Assembly: GCA_964036275.1 (NCBI GenBank)
Contig: OZ038438.1
Span: forward strand, 3,354,978 to 3,418,977
DNA from: Litoditis marina
Lineage: Eukaryota; Nematoda; Chromadorea; Rhabditida; Rhabditidae
DNA: 64,000 nucleotides
Reading direction: 5' to 3'
The notes under the pieces were generated by a model. The model saw nothing but the letters and a program-made list of their open reading frames with translations, did no database searches and was not told the origin of the DNA. Each line of letters opens with the position of its first letter. Position 1 is the stretch's first letter. Shown piece by piece: positions 13,001 to 23,600 of the stretch. The position numbers and the translations under genes were made by a program.

Positions 13001-16000
13001 ACTTTCTGCTTCTCGTTATTGAATGCGATGATGAGTTCGTAATTGGTTGCCTGAAACTCCACACCGGTCAATACCAACATCTAGATAGAAAATACATCTT
13101 TAATCTGAAAAAAAGTTTGATCCAACCTTTAACTGAACGCGCTGGTTGTTCCAATGTGAAACATGTGGAACACACTAGATCTAACATACTTACTGTTCGC
13201 TTTGAGAGCTGATCCGAGTTTTCCAGCAGAGTAGTGCGTATTCCATGACATGTTTGGGACAGGTGATGCACTGATTTACCTGGAATTCCATTTTAAAGTT
13301 TCAAGTTTCAAACTTCTTTGTACACATTACGATGCTACGTAGTGGTAATACATGACCGAATTTCACAATCTCCTTATAAAACAAAACTGTTCCGATCTGT
13401 GGAAATTACCGTGTAGGTTTTATTCTGGGAAGCAATGGTGGCAGCGATTGATATTTTCTGTTGCGTAAATGTAATTCAATCACTGAACTTTCATTTGAAG
13501 TTTGAAGTTTTCGCTATGTACCCAGCTCAAAACTTATACATTTCCGATGAGAAAAACTCACCGTCCAGTAGTCTGGCAACACGCAGAAGAGTGCTTTCTC
13601 CAATATCTGCCAAACTAGTAGTCCGATAGAACGAGTCCCTAGAAACAGCGGACTCATAGAATCATCATACCGTCAACTAAGACAGCAAACCACCTATTCG
13701 ATTACGTGATAAAATGCAAGTAGTGTGTAGATCAAAGATATGAAGATGCGATAATCGCAGTCTGAACTCAGCCCCTTACAAAACTGACCATACGGTGTGC
13801 ACAAGAGTTTGCTGGCAGCTATAGTTTGTTCCACCCACTTATAACCTTCTACAGTAATCTGCCATCTCTTCCAGGTCAAAGTTTGGTATATTAGCGTATT
13901 CAGAAGTCCTCAAAATGTTGATAGTGTCTTCTGCATGTTGACTACTACTGACTCTGAAAAATTAAAATCAAAGTATTGACTTTTTCATCAGAAAACACCC
14001 CCTTGAATAATTGACGGATTACTGTAGGAGTACATCGATTGGTGAAACAGACTATACAATAACCCCCAAAAATGTCCAATTCTTTAAAAAAACTGATTTT
14101 CCGAGTCCGACTCATCTAGGTTGTCCTCTTCATACTGAGCATGAAATGGGCAACTATACTTGAGAGACGTGGGGAATATACTAGAAGTTAATTGAATAGT
14201 CACGTAAAGTTAGCATTCTAATGAGGAATTGTTTTCTGAGTTCTGCTGTGTTTAACATATTTCACGTGACTGTGCAGTTGACTAACAGTATAAACGTACC
14301 CGAACAGAAGATCTGGGGCCGAGCGATGCGAGGGGGAAAGGGGGGAGGACATTGGTATGGACGACAAGTCACGAGACAATTCGTGGTGCAGAAAGGCACT
14401 GCAAACATTATAAGCAGATATAGAAAGAGAATGAAACAACTTTAGTAAGTGATAATGAAATGTAAAGGTAAGTATGAAATATAATAAATAAAACCTAGAA
14501 TCCACGTGTGTGGAGTCGAGTTACGTAGGCATTTATATTTACATTTATACACTCTTCAGTTTTGCCATTTCTCATGGCAGTTCAGTCGATTTCGTTTCCA
14601 CACACTGAAAAACCATTGCAGTCTGAGATACCGGACCGTTTTGCCGTGCAGTTTTGTCTGTACGAGATACTTTACCACCTATGAATACCGAAGCTTTTGA
14701 AAGTTCTTGAGTTTCAACTCAGTAGAAATCTATGCAACCACTTTATATTTATAAAAATAACTTGTAGTCTAAAAAACTGAATTTGGTACAACACACGTCA
14801 TAGCGCATTGTTCTCGTCATGCTCAATGAGACTCTAGCTTCAAGCAAGTTTTCGGAAAAACAAAGTTCCCGGAAATTTCCTGGCAAGCTGCCGAAGTCAC
14901 ACTGGGAAAGACGAGGACTATACTAGAACACAAGTCATACTTGTCGAACTTCTTTCCGGGCACGTCCCATCCATGGTGCGGGCGCAGTCCCGGGGTGTGC
15001 TTTTGGAGATTTTCTTTCAGACAAATGCGGGCCTAAAAATGTTCATGGTAAGAGCATTAAGGACAAGGTAGTTATAAGAGAGATAGAGAAGAAGCAAATA
15101 AAACATGAAAAATTACAATTGTAAGTTGGTATGTGCAAACCGCCTACTAGTTTGCCTACTAGTCTCTCCATTTATGCTTTTATCTCGAGAATTATAGGCG
15201 GGGTAAAGAAAAATGCCGCGGAACGGAGCTAGAAACGGAGAAAAAACTTCAATCTTGAACTGTGTTTTAGAAGGATAATCGGCAAGGATAGGATGTGGCT
15301 ATGTATAGTAAGCTCGTTGCAATTACCGTACTACTTAAGTTGAGTGGGTGACGATTAAGCTCGAAGGCATTAAGCTACAACCCATAACTCAAGTTTAAAC
15401 ATCAACAACAAGTTTAAAGTGTAACAATGGGTAGTTTATGAGAATAAACTGTCTTTGTGAAAGTTGGGAGAGAAACAACTCATATAGTTTTCACTAGGAG
15501 ACATCCGCCCGATGTGTTTAAGCTTAATCGTCACCCACTCCTAAATTTGACCCGCGTCATTCCCACGTGGCCGAAAAAAATAAGCTGTCACACTTGACTT
15601 TTCTCGAATCGGTACGGATTAATTTCAAATGCGTTCTGTATATGTCTCAAAAAGAAGGTGTTATAGAATCACTACGACATTTGCAGAGGTGAAATTACCG
15701 TGCAAAATTCGATGCCAAAGTTCACTTAAAGGGACCGTTCCTCTTTAATTCGGAGGTTTGAGCTAATTAGTCGATATTGTTCACATTAAAAAAACCAAAA
15801 TCATTCATATAGGTATCAACTTCCTGTCTTTCTCCGTGTTCTCAAAAATGCGGCGCGACCACGCGCACGTACATATAGTCGCCATTTTCCCCATAAAGAC
15901 AGCAGAGGCTTCGATTGATTGGGCGATGCGGGGCGAGCGGTCGTTGATTATTTGCCAGCGGCTGAGAGAGTGTGTAGATCAATGATACGCAGACTGGTTG

Positions 16001-17177
16001 ACCCCTCGCCAAACCCCGCCCCTTACAAAATCGATGGTACGGTGTCCACAACGGTTTGACAAATTCTATACACCGCCGAGTTCACCTACGTACAAAATTT
16101 TTAAAAGGTCGATAAAATTACAAAACCATATTCGAAACATGGCCAAAATTACCAATATGAAATCTGAGAAGGAAAATTTGTAAATATCTTGAAAACTACA
16201 AAGCAGTGATAGATTACGGATTGCTGCATTACGGTAACCCATATCCTGTAGGCTTCTATTTTGCTCCAAAATAATATGAATTTTTAAACGTTTTGTACGT
16301 AAGATATGAACTTTCATCTCAAAACAGTATAAATGACTTTTTTCATTTTTCAAAAATTACCTACATTGCACATTATAGAGGTACGGTCCCTTTAATGTGT
16401 TTATGGGTCACGTAAAACGTGTTAATGTATAAGTCATTCACCTTGTTGAATTCGAAAACTGCCGACTGAGCCATTCGGAAGAATCGGTTACCGGTTGACA
16501 CGGACGATCGTGCAACAGAAGAGGACAAGCCTGAAAATGAAACGAAAACGGTTAAAGAAGAAAAGAAGTTTTTTGTGTATTTTTGAATAACGTTTTGACC
16601 AGCATCAACTACAATACTAACAAAGGAGAAATAATAAATATAAACACGTTTTCAAAGTTCTGATGTGTTTAACGGTGACTATAAAATAGAATGGACTTTT
16701 ACTTTTTCTACCAAATAAGATGGTAAAAACGCGCATATTTTCCAACTTGTGTGCAACAAAAGCAGTGAAACGAGCAAACTTCATCATTTGCTCACAAACT
16801 CTCCCTCCTTAATCTTCAACTTCAAAATGGACGCAGTAAGCTTCAGAGTCAGCACAAACTAGGTTTAGTGACAGGTGAGATGCAGCACATTTTAAGAGAA
16901 ACAAATGATACGTTTGTCGAAAATGTCTCATCACACTAATGTTTATAATTGTCGCCAACGAGAGAAAATATTGTTCTTTAATCAAACACTTGATTAGGTA
17001 AGACTCAACTTTTTGGCCGTCCATTAACTTTGAATCGAAATGAAAGAGTTCACGTGTTACGTGAAAATATTGAGCACGAAAACGTTCTAAAAAGAGAAAC
17101 CAACTCATTGCGGAGGTTTTGCGCGATGGCGCGACGGACTCGGTTGGTTTTTCATCTTCAACAGGAATGGTTATCAT
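10069..17177 (-). CDS. F-box protein, probable leucine-rich-repeat (FBXL) type
   Basis: F-box proteins recruit substrates to SCF ubiquitin ligases by binding SKP1 (family knowledge). Minus-strand exons in coding order: 17177-17105, 16530-16442, 15032-14941, 13638-13562, 13279-13194, 13080-12894, 11689-11581, 11343-11206, 10555-10373, 10174-10069. All phases match and the sum is 1140 nt, 379 aa. Residues about 92-135 read like an F-box: LADIGESTLLRVARLLDGKS, then VHHLSQTCHGIRTTL. Later segments have LRR-like spacing, such as FLHLIARFYPHLQEIQL and ILSVLASRSHVTCLCC. Earlier exons encode MAQSAVFEFNK and HHGWDVPGKKFDKDSFYR. I cannot assign a specific FBXL ortholog. The donors after H (GTGTTT) and I (GTTAAC) are weak and chosen by phase; a stronger GTAAGT lies 11 nt upstream of the first. 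The ATG is 16 nt past a 3' splice site. Several MITEs sit in its introns. Confidence 0.7.
10830..11160. repeat. Foldback element, GGCGAATTC ends, AACCGAACCG interior, with 9-bp TSD
   Basis: The element spans 10839-11151. It begins GGCGAATTC and ends GAATTGGCC, and is built of long complementary arms of AACCG and CGGTT motifs. The 9-bp sequence GGTTTTGCG directly precedes (10830-10838) and follows it (11152-11160), a target-site duplication. It lies in the F-box gene intron between exons H and I. A 9-bp duplication fits Mutator-like elements; no transposase is present. Confidence 0.85.
11420..11532. repeat. Dispersed repeat R4 (copy 1)
   Basis: Shares the segments GCACGTTTCTGAGTTC, GCTGTGTTTAAC and GTGACTGTGCAATC with copies near 14180, 24500, 25713, 27780 and 58824. 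No coding capacity. Confidence 0.7.
11745..11935. repeat. Repeat R7 interrupted by a TTAA MITE
   Basis: Both flanks of the MITE at 11773-11891 match an uninterrupted repeat at 23825-23910 and, reversed, at 13800-13890. The left half ends in ATATCAAACG and the right half resumes GAGAAGTTGGAGCATAT, ending in GTGGGTGGAACAA. Confidence 0.75.
11773..11891. mobile_element. TTAA-flanked palindromic MITE, copy 1
   Basis: Terminal inverted repeats AGAAGGACGATTATGTGG flank an inner palindrome around ACTGCAATACATTTTTCAAT. It is bordered by TTAA on the left and TCAA on the right. Copies at 17791, 26573 and 36478. The TTAA border is the insertion preference of piggyBac-like transposases (family knowledge). 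Non-coding. Confidence 0.85.
12215..12300 (+). repeat. tRNA-derived SINE head or tRNA pseudogene
   Basis: A-box-like TGGTTAGCTGG and B-box GGTTCGATACC are 34 bases apart, and the T-arm CGGG/CCCG closes. The acceptor ends do not pair, so it is not a functional tRNA. Confidence 0.55.
13694..13890 (-). repeat. Repeat R7/R8 copy
   Basis: Shares GTGTAGATCAAAGAT, CCCCTTACAAAA and CGGTGTGCACAA with 15960-16060, and the TTTGTTCCACCCACTTATA segment with 23860-23910 (reversed). It holds an uninterrupted form of the site where MITE copy 1 inserted. Confidence 0.6.
14180..14295. repeat. Dispersed repeat R4 (copy 2)
   Basis: Begins ACTAGAAGTTAATTGAATAG and ends GACTAACAGTATA, the same borders as the copy at 58824-58950. 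Confidence 0.7.
15336..15550. repeat. Foldback element in F-box gene intron
   Basis: The arm GAGTGGGTGACGATTAAGCT at 15342-15361 is repeated inverted near 15519-15541. No coding capacity. Confidence 0.65.
15842..16060. repeat. Repeat R8 copy
   Basis: Shares GTGTAGATCAATGATACGCA and the TACGGTGTCCACAA end with the copy at 13694. An apparent 69-aa minus-strand reading frame here is part of the repeat, not a gene. Confidence 0.55.
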
Positions 17178-17790
17178 CTGATGGGAAGTTCTTCTGAAAA
17201 CAAAAGTTTTGTAGTTTGATTCGCACACACATATTCGTAGGAGCAAACTACCAATACAGCAGGCACGACAATATGTACAGTATTTTCCCAGTGTTCAATG
17301 AATGATCAGTTAGGACATTTTAAAGACACGAGAAGTCAGAAACAGAAAATGATTAATTGTCGAATCGCTTGTGTTTTGTTTTACTTCTTACTTGACTATT
17401 TTATTTGAATCTAGTATTGGTGAACTCTAGTGACATTCGTAGTGCCCACAAAACACCACATTTATAAATTAAAATATCCGCCATGAGTAAATACGCTAAC
17501 TAAACAAAATAACAATGAATGACAGAAATACCTTTTGCTAAGTTTCGATAATTGTTGTTGTCAGATATAGATTTTGTGCAGGAGGTCAGTGGGCGGCAGA
17601 GAATGACCAAACTACAATGTTGTCTGATACAAACATTACTTGCGCAAATATCAACGTTAAACTAGTTGGTTTTTGTACATATTCGAGGCAAGCATATCAC
17701 AAAACAGTATAAAACTGGTATAGGTCTTGCTCCTACGAAAGCGAGCACATACGGTGTATGTTGCCCCATTGTTTTTCGATTGTTTTTCAG

Positions 17791-17914
17791 TTAAAGAAGG
17801 ACGATTATGTGGTCCAATCGCAACGCTTCAGTCCTTTAAACTGCAATACATTTTTCAATTGCAGTTTAAAGGACCGTTGACACGGGATTGGTCCACATTA
17901 GCGTCCTTCTTTAA
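17791..17914. mobile_element. TTAA-flanked palindromic MITE, copy 2
   Basis: Exact TTAA at both ends. The internal sequence is very close to copy 4 (36478), which suggests recent spread. Confidence 0.85.
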
Positions 17915-18374
17915 ATCTCGTAAATTATTGTTTGCATCGAAATAAACTAAAGCTGAGATTTGGTCACTTCCTGCATTCCGTGTCCGTTCTACAACTCTCA
18001 CAATAGAGCACACAGAAGCACAACTTATTCTGGGATAATCCTCTCCCACTTGGGAAGGATGTTCATAAAGTTCCAAGTTTCTGGTTATGGAACAACTCTG
18101 GAGTTACTGATAATCTTTTATAAACTGTGGGAAGTTTAGGATCACTTTCATTTTGCTTCATAACGGTCACCTACTTTATAAATAGTAGAAGACAATATTT
18201 TCACAGCCGGAATGTCATCAGACAGTGAAGGATCGTCTTTTGTTCCTGTCTTTTCCAGGCTCCAAAAGTCTTCCATTAATTTATTAAGTGAGGCATTTTA
18301 TTAAGTTAAGTTTTTTAAGTTTTTAGTTTTTTAGTTAAGTTTAAGTTTTTTTATGTTTTTTTTGTTTTTTTATA

Positions 18375-18602
18375 GTTACAGCTGGCGGCGTAGCAATCCC
18401 TTTTTTAGGTTACAGCTGGCGGCGTAGCAATCCCTCCAACCTCACGAGAAGTTCATATGAGTTTCTCATGAGATACATCATGGACTACTCGTGATCTCCC
18501 AAGGTTGTAGCATAGCAATCAATAGAATCTCATGAGAAACTCATGCGAATAGCTCATGAGGTATCTCATGAGATTTTTGAGGGATTGCTACGCCGCCTGG
18601 TG
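18375..18602. mobile_element. GGCGGCGTAGCAATCCC foldback, copy 1
   Basis: The end GGCGGCGTAGCAATCCC occurs twice on the left (about 18384 and 18419) and inverted on the right (GGGATTGCTACGCCGCC). The interior is made of CTCATGAGA palindromes. A second copy is at 25128-25314. The tandem left end is an unusual rearrangement. Confidence 0.75.
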
Positions 18603-19314
18603 TACAAATATCTTTTCAGGTTTCTGGCTATGGAAAGTTTCTGTTTCATGTGCACTTCAGAATAGCGAGTGAGCAGTTAATATTACGCTCTCCGTTTAGA
18701 TTGATGTACTGCCCAGAAGCAAACGAACTAGGAACATGTTTGCACACGGAAGAAATTGAGATATACAGTATGCTTCTGCGTCCCTCCTGGTGAAAACTAT
18801 ACGATTCTTTCTTCGTGCTCAATGTATCATCCGCAAAGTATGGGGTTTGCTAAAAACCCAAAAGTAAAGTTACTAACTGGTAGGTGATCATTGTGAGAAA
18901 CGCTCTGTTCTTTCAAACAAGGTGGGCTTGAATAGAACACTTAGTGAATCATACCACGCATTCAAAATATTTCCGGACAAAAATCTATTTTTCATATTGA
19001 GTTATAGTGTTTCTTTTCTGATTTCATTCATCAATCTTCAACGTTTGGAATGTGGTTGTCAAACTTTGTTTGAGTAGTTGTTGTTGCTCCCAGAGTTTTT
19101 TCCACACATCTACTCACTTTTTGAATTCTTCGCAGTAGTCCGTCAATTTACGACGGCCCAGTCCAATCAACTAAGATTATTGCCGGTCATTCTAAAAGTA
19201 AGAAAAACATGAACACGATTAACTAGACAGAAATCATGAAAATGTCCCAGTTAGTTAGGTAGACATTCCTAAGTATTTTCATTAACTCAAGAAGAGCTCA
19301 GGCTTCCTGAATCG

Positions 19315-19337
19315 TGCGCAGCGCGGAGCGCTGCGCA
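19315..19337. repeat. Perfect short GC hairpin
   Basis: TGCGCAGCGC, GGA, GCGCTGCGCA: 10-bp arms with a 3-nt loop, in otherwise AT-rich DNA. Confidence 0.8.
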
Positions 19338-19865
19338 GATTAGTTTTTGTTCAAAGGTCTGCAGACAATACAAAACAGATTATTACAATTTTCTTCAAAG
19401 TACGTCGACCATTTTCTTAGATTTTTGCATGAATCACTGAAGGGCAACACGTCTACAAGATACTAAGTTCACGTTCCAAGTAGAATTTATTCAGAGGAGT
19501 TAGAGGGCCCAACGTCTCGCAAAAATGGCTTCCGTGCGGGGCGGCGGCGGCGGCTGCGGCGCCGGCGACAAAAGTGTCCGCCTCCTCAAATCTCGGCATA
19601 GTTTCGCACAAAATTAACTTATTCAAAAAATACATACATTTTTGAAAAGCTCCAAAAAAGTTGAGGTATACGTATTTTTCAGGTATGTCTGAAATTTGAA
19701 TATTACGTGTGAGAGAGCCAAAAATGGTCTCGCAAAAAATCATGGATAGACCGGTTTCGTGAAAATAAAAATGAAAGAACAGTTTAACGTGTAGTAGGAA
19801 GACGTTTTCCAATGACGAACTCATGACAGGCGGGTACAGCTTGGTTTTCACTCCTATTCACATGT

Positions 19866-19990
19866 CTCATTGGCGGATTGGATAAACGCTCTATTCACGC
19901 ACGGCGAACGAAGGTTCGATTCCTGCCTGGAGTCTAGAGTGGAGAATTTGCTATCACTTGAACGAGGTTACAACTACACCAAACGTTCTG
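19866..19990 (+). repeat. B-box-containing SINE-like fragment
   Basis: Contains a perfect RNA polymerase III B-box, GGTTCGATTCC, preceded by TTGGCGGATTGGATAAACGC. T-arm and acceptor pairing are poor, so a tRNA-derived repeat is more likely than a tRNA gene. Confidence 0.4.
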
Positions 19991-20112
19991 CACTACGGCA
20001 CGGTTTAAAACTCCAATAGAAAAACATAACTTTCCTTGTTTAGCTTATTGTTCAAAAATATTATTTTTTATCAAAAATGACCGTTACTTCGTAACCATAG
20101 AAAAAGAGTTCA

Positions 20113-20441
20113 ATTAGTATAAAAAACGAGTGTAAAGAAAGTAAAGATTAGTTTTGGATAAATATGTACAAGAAATATAAAAGAAGTCCAATAAAAATAT
20201 TTTGAGGAAAATGCTAATCTCACTTCTCTTGAAAACAACGGAGTATAAGCTAGATTATTGTGAGTCGCAGTCAGAAGTTTTCTTCCGACAACCAAAAACT
20301 CGGTATCCTTTTTTTGAAATTCTAAACCGAGCGAGATTAGAGTTTTCCTCAAAATATTTTTATTGGACTTCTTTTATATTTCTTGTACATATTTATCCAA
20401 AACTAATCTTTACTTTCTTTACACTCGTTTTTTATACTAAT
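20113..20441. repeat. Long near-perfect inverted repeat, 109-bp arms
   Basis: The arms 20113-20221 and 20333-20441 are reverse complements apart from a few bases near the loop end; the loop is 111 bp. Both strands of the arms therefore encode the same spurious peptide. It ends 200 bp upstream of the SLC6 start codon. Confidence 0.9.
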
Positions 20442-20641
20442 ATCCTTTCGGTTTTACACAAAAACGTTCTTTGTCCCAAAAGTCTACCCGTCACGTGAAA
20501 CCTGAAAGAAACGTGTAAACGGCTGCTTTGGAGTGAATCTCGTTTCCAGGTCCGCTTCACGTGTAGCTGAAAACGTGAGAAGAAGCGAATCGGCGAGACT
20601 GATCTCTCATTTATATCTTCTCCCCCACCGCCTGTGGTCGT

Positions 20642-23600
20642 ATGTCCGGCTCCCCCTCCTCTCCTGACTCAGACATCGAAGGTAACTGGGCCAATTCTAA
20701 ATCTATCCGGGTTTTAGGTTACCCAACCCTTTTCGGTTACCTTTTTTTCAGATTACTTGAGTATATAACCTGAAACCGAAATCCGGTTACCATCAAAAGT
20801 AAAAGTTACAGTAAGCACTAATTTATTTGAGGTCAACACCGAGGTAACCTGAAAAAGCTTACCAAAAAAGGGTTAGGTTACCTAAAAGCCGGTTAGATAT
20901 AGAATTCCCCAGGCAACTGTCATTCATCGTCTTCCTAGGCCATATGTATGGATATCCCACCGAAGAGATTCTGACCTGTTCTCCTCACCACCAGCACTAG
21001 CTCTTTGCTCTCTTTTCTCGCCGGGGTATAGGTCAGAGAAATAGTGTGGAACGGATGGAGAGAGCAGGTTGGAATCTGATCGCCCGGATACTGCTGCATA
21101 CGGCCTCAGTGAAGAAAACCCGCTCGTTAGTGATCCAGTTAGTTTTCTTCAGATTGCCGTGATTCTCTCATTATAAACGCTCACCTAATCATTTCACAAA
21201 ATTATGGAAAGTTTTTTCGGATTAGTTAGAGGCCTTTGTACACCTTTCAAAAACGTATTGCAACTCCTACTCCATAATAATCGAGAATGTAGGAAAACTG
21301 TATACTATGGCGACCCACGTAAGATTGACTTAGAAGTTCGGAATGTTGTTGTGAGAGTAACTATTGCTATAGCTTAACAGTTTAATGTCCAACAGATCCC
21401 TTACTCTCTGTTCCTAACAAATTCAAACATCTTCAGCGGTTCACAATAGGGTTTTGGAGTTTCTCCACTGTTTCATCATAGGAACACAGTAGGTAAATTC
21501 CATTTAGTTGAAATATAGTCTATTTTTTTCTGAAATCTCTTTTCCGGTGAACAGTTTAGCAAGCGATGTTCACCTGTTTAATTTTACAATTGAAATTTTG
21601 CTCCTTTCACTTCGATTCAGTTTCACTTTTTCATCAATCAGCCATGTCTGAAAACCTGCATTTGAAAATGATCAGTTTGCTAAACGTGTTTCGGTCTGCT
21701 GTCTCAGACAGGTTTCTGCTAAGCGTATTTTCGTGTTCACGTTTAGTCACGTGTTCACGTTCCGGCACGCGGACTGTCTGCTTCTCTTTGGTGGTAAACA
21801 GGTTAACCCACTGTAGAGAAGGACGGAATCTCGCTTGTAGTTTGTACCTCAGACACAGCACAATTTTTTGAGTTTAGCCGGAAACGTACCGTATCGCAAC
21901 TATAAACACAGTTGCGCAGAGCGAGAGACGGGTTTATTGTACAATCGTCCCCCCCTTGAGCCGAAATAGGTTGAAATCCGACCCGTAGTACAATCACCCC
22001 CCACCCCCTTAGGGGGGTGATTGTACAACGTCCTTCTTTACTGCAGGTTTGGATTGGGTGGGGGGGGGGGGGGGCGATTGTTGAACAGGTCCAGGGCTGT
22101 ACTATTACCCCCCCCCCCCCCCCATTTTGTATTGTGGGGGGTGATTGTTAAACGTCGACATTGTACAATTACCTCCCATTTACAATGACCCCCCCCCCAT
22201 TTACAATCACCCCTCTCTCTATAGAGAATCGTATTGGGAGGGGGGTGATAGTACTACGGGTGGACTTAAGTAAGGGGGGGGGCAATTGTACAATTTCCCC
22301 GAGGGACGCAAGATGGGATGGAGATGCCGGGCTGTTCTAGCAATGCATACCAACTTTAATCAATAATTGTCTATCTATAATATACATGTTTATTGATAGT
22401 ATAAAGATAACAAAATGCATCAAATATATCATTTCATTCAGTTCTCCATTTCAGAGCGCGGTCAATGGGGAAACAAAGTGCAGTTCCTGCTCACGTGCAT
22501 TGGCCTGGCCGTCGGACTGGGCAACCTATGGCGGTTTCCTAGTCTGGCCTATGAGAACGGTGGAAGTAAGTCGACCCGAAAGTATAGTTCTGGTCATTCC
22601 TACTGAGACTTGGCAACGCGCCAATGAATATTTCAGGCTATTTTTCATCACTTTTGAGTGTTTAAAAAAACTTCAAATCTCTGTTAGCGGTTGTTTAGTT
22701 CCACAAAAACACGTAAATGAAAGGTGTCCTTAGAATACTTATGTTTGCTCTAAGAAATAGTCATCCGAAAATCTTGGCACAATGCCAATGAGTCTCAGTA
22801 GGAATGAAACGAACTATAACCGAACCGTGAAACTAACCGATCGCATAACTATACATCACTCCTACAGACACTCGTACAGGAGAAAATTAAACTTTTTCAT
22901 GACCCTTTTCTAGGAAATGAGAAGTGAATACAAAAGTTGCGAACCATTCTGATCACCTTTATGTGATTGCTGGAAGATTTGCAATTATACTGTAGGATCT
23001 CAGTGGTAATGAAAAAACTACCTTTTTCATATGCCATGACTGATTTGGTTGTTTTATGGTTTCGGCGAGCCTTCTTCACTTTCGTTAAGTCGATAGTCAA
23101 CTTATCTCATCGTTATGTCAACTTATCTGAATTTTAGCTCGATCTAACTAAGCAGAAACGAATTTTACAATCAAGTTTTGTTGTCGTTTAGTAGATTCAA
23201 ACTTTGCACGTCGACGGACGGTACAGTAGATGTAAATGTATCAACTTTTATGACGCCTTTCGTCTTTTCTCTCTTAGTTTCTTGGACACAAGGAATGTTC
23301 ATCTTCTTTTCTAGGCGCCTTTCTGTTCCCGTACATAACATGTTCCATTCTCTTCGGATTGCCCTGTCTCTACCTGGAGTTTCTGGTGGGCCAGTTCACC
23401 AAGAGCGGTCCGGCCACCTGTTTCAAGCACTACATGCCCGCACTGCAAGGTATAGTTCGCACATTTCCCAACTGGACTTGGGCAGCTTGCCAATGAAATT
23501 TCAAGGCAGTTTTTGAACATGTTGAAGAAATCAAAACAAAAGAAATTTATGTGAAGAGTTCTTCCCTCCGTTACAATTCATATTCAAAGAGACTTTCTGT

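Larger units (their letters stand above)
17194..20641. other. Intergenic region between the F-box gene and SLC6, repeat-rich
   Basis: No coding exon recognised. Contents: TTAA MITE at 17791, AT-rich low-complexity DNA at 18290-18370, GGCGGCG foldback at 18375-18602, a short perfect GC palindrome at 19315-19337, a B-box fragment near 19870-19990, and a 109-bp-arm inverted repeat at 20113-20441. The genes on either side are divergent, so both promoters should lie here. Confidence 0.6.

Noticed and set aside
13894..13965. Candidate minus-strand exon reading HAEDTINILRTSEYANIPNF
   Set aside because: Its 3' half is dispersed repeat R7, and it is not needed: the F-box exons 14941-15032 and 13562-13638 join in phase without it.
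19453..19851. 132-codon minus-strand frame with an alanine run
   Set aside because: The alanine run comes from a short GCC/GGC repeat, no domain or exon context is visible, and the rest is of AT-rich intergenic composition.
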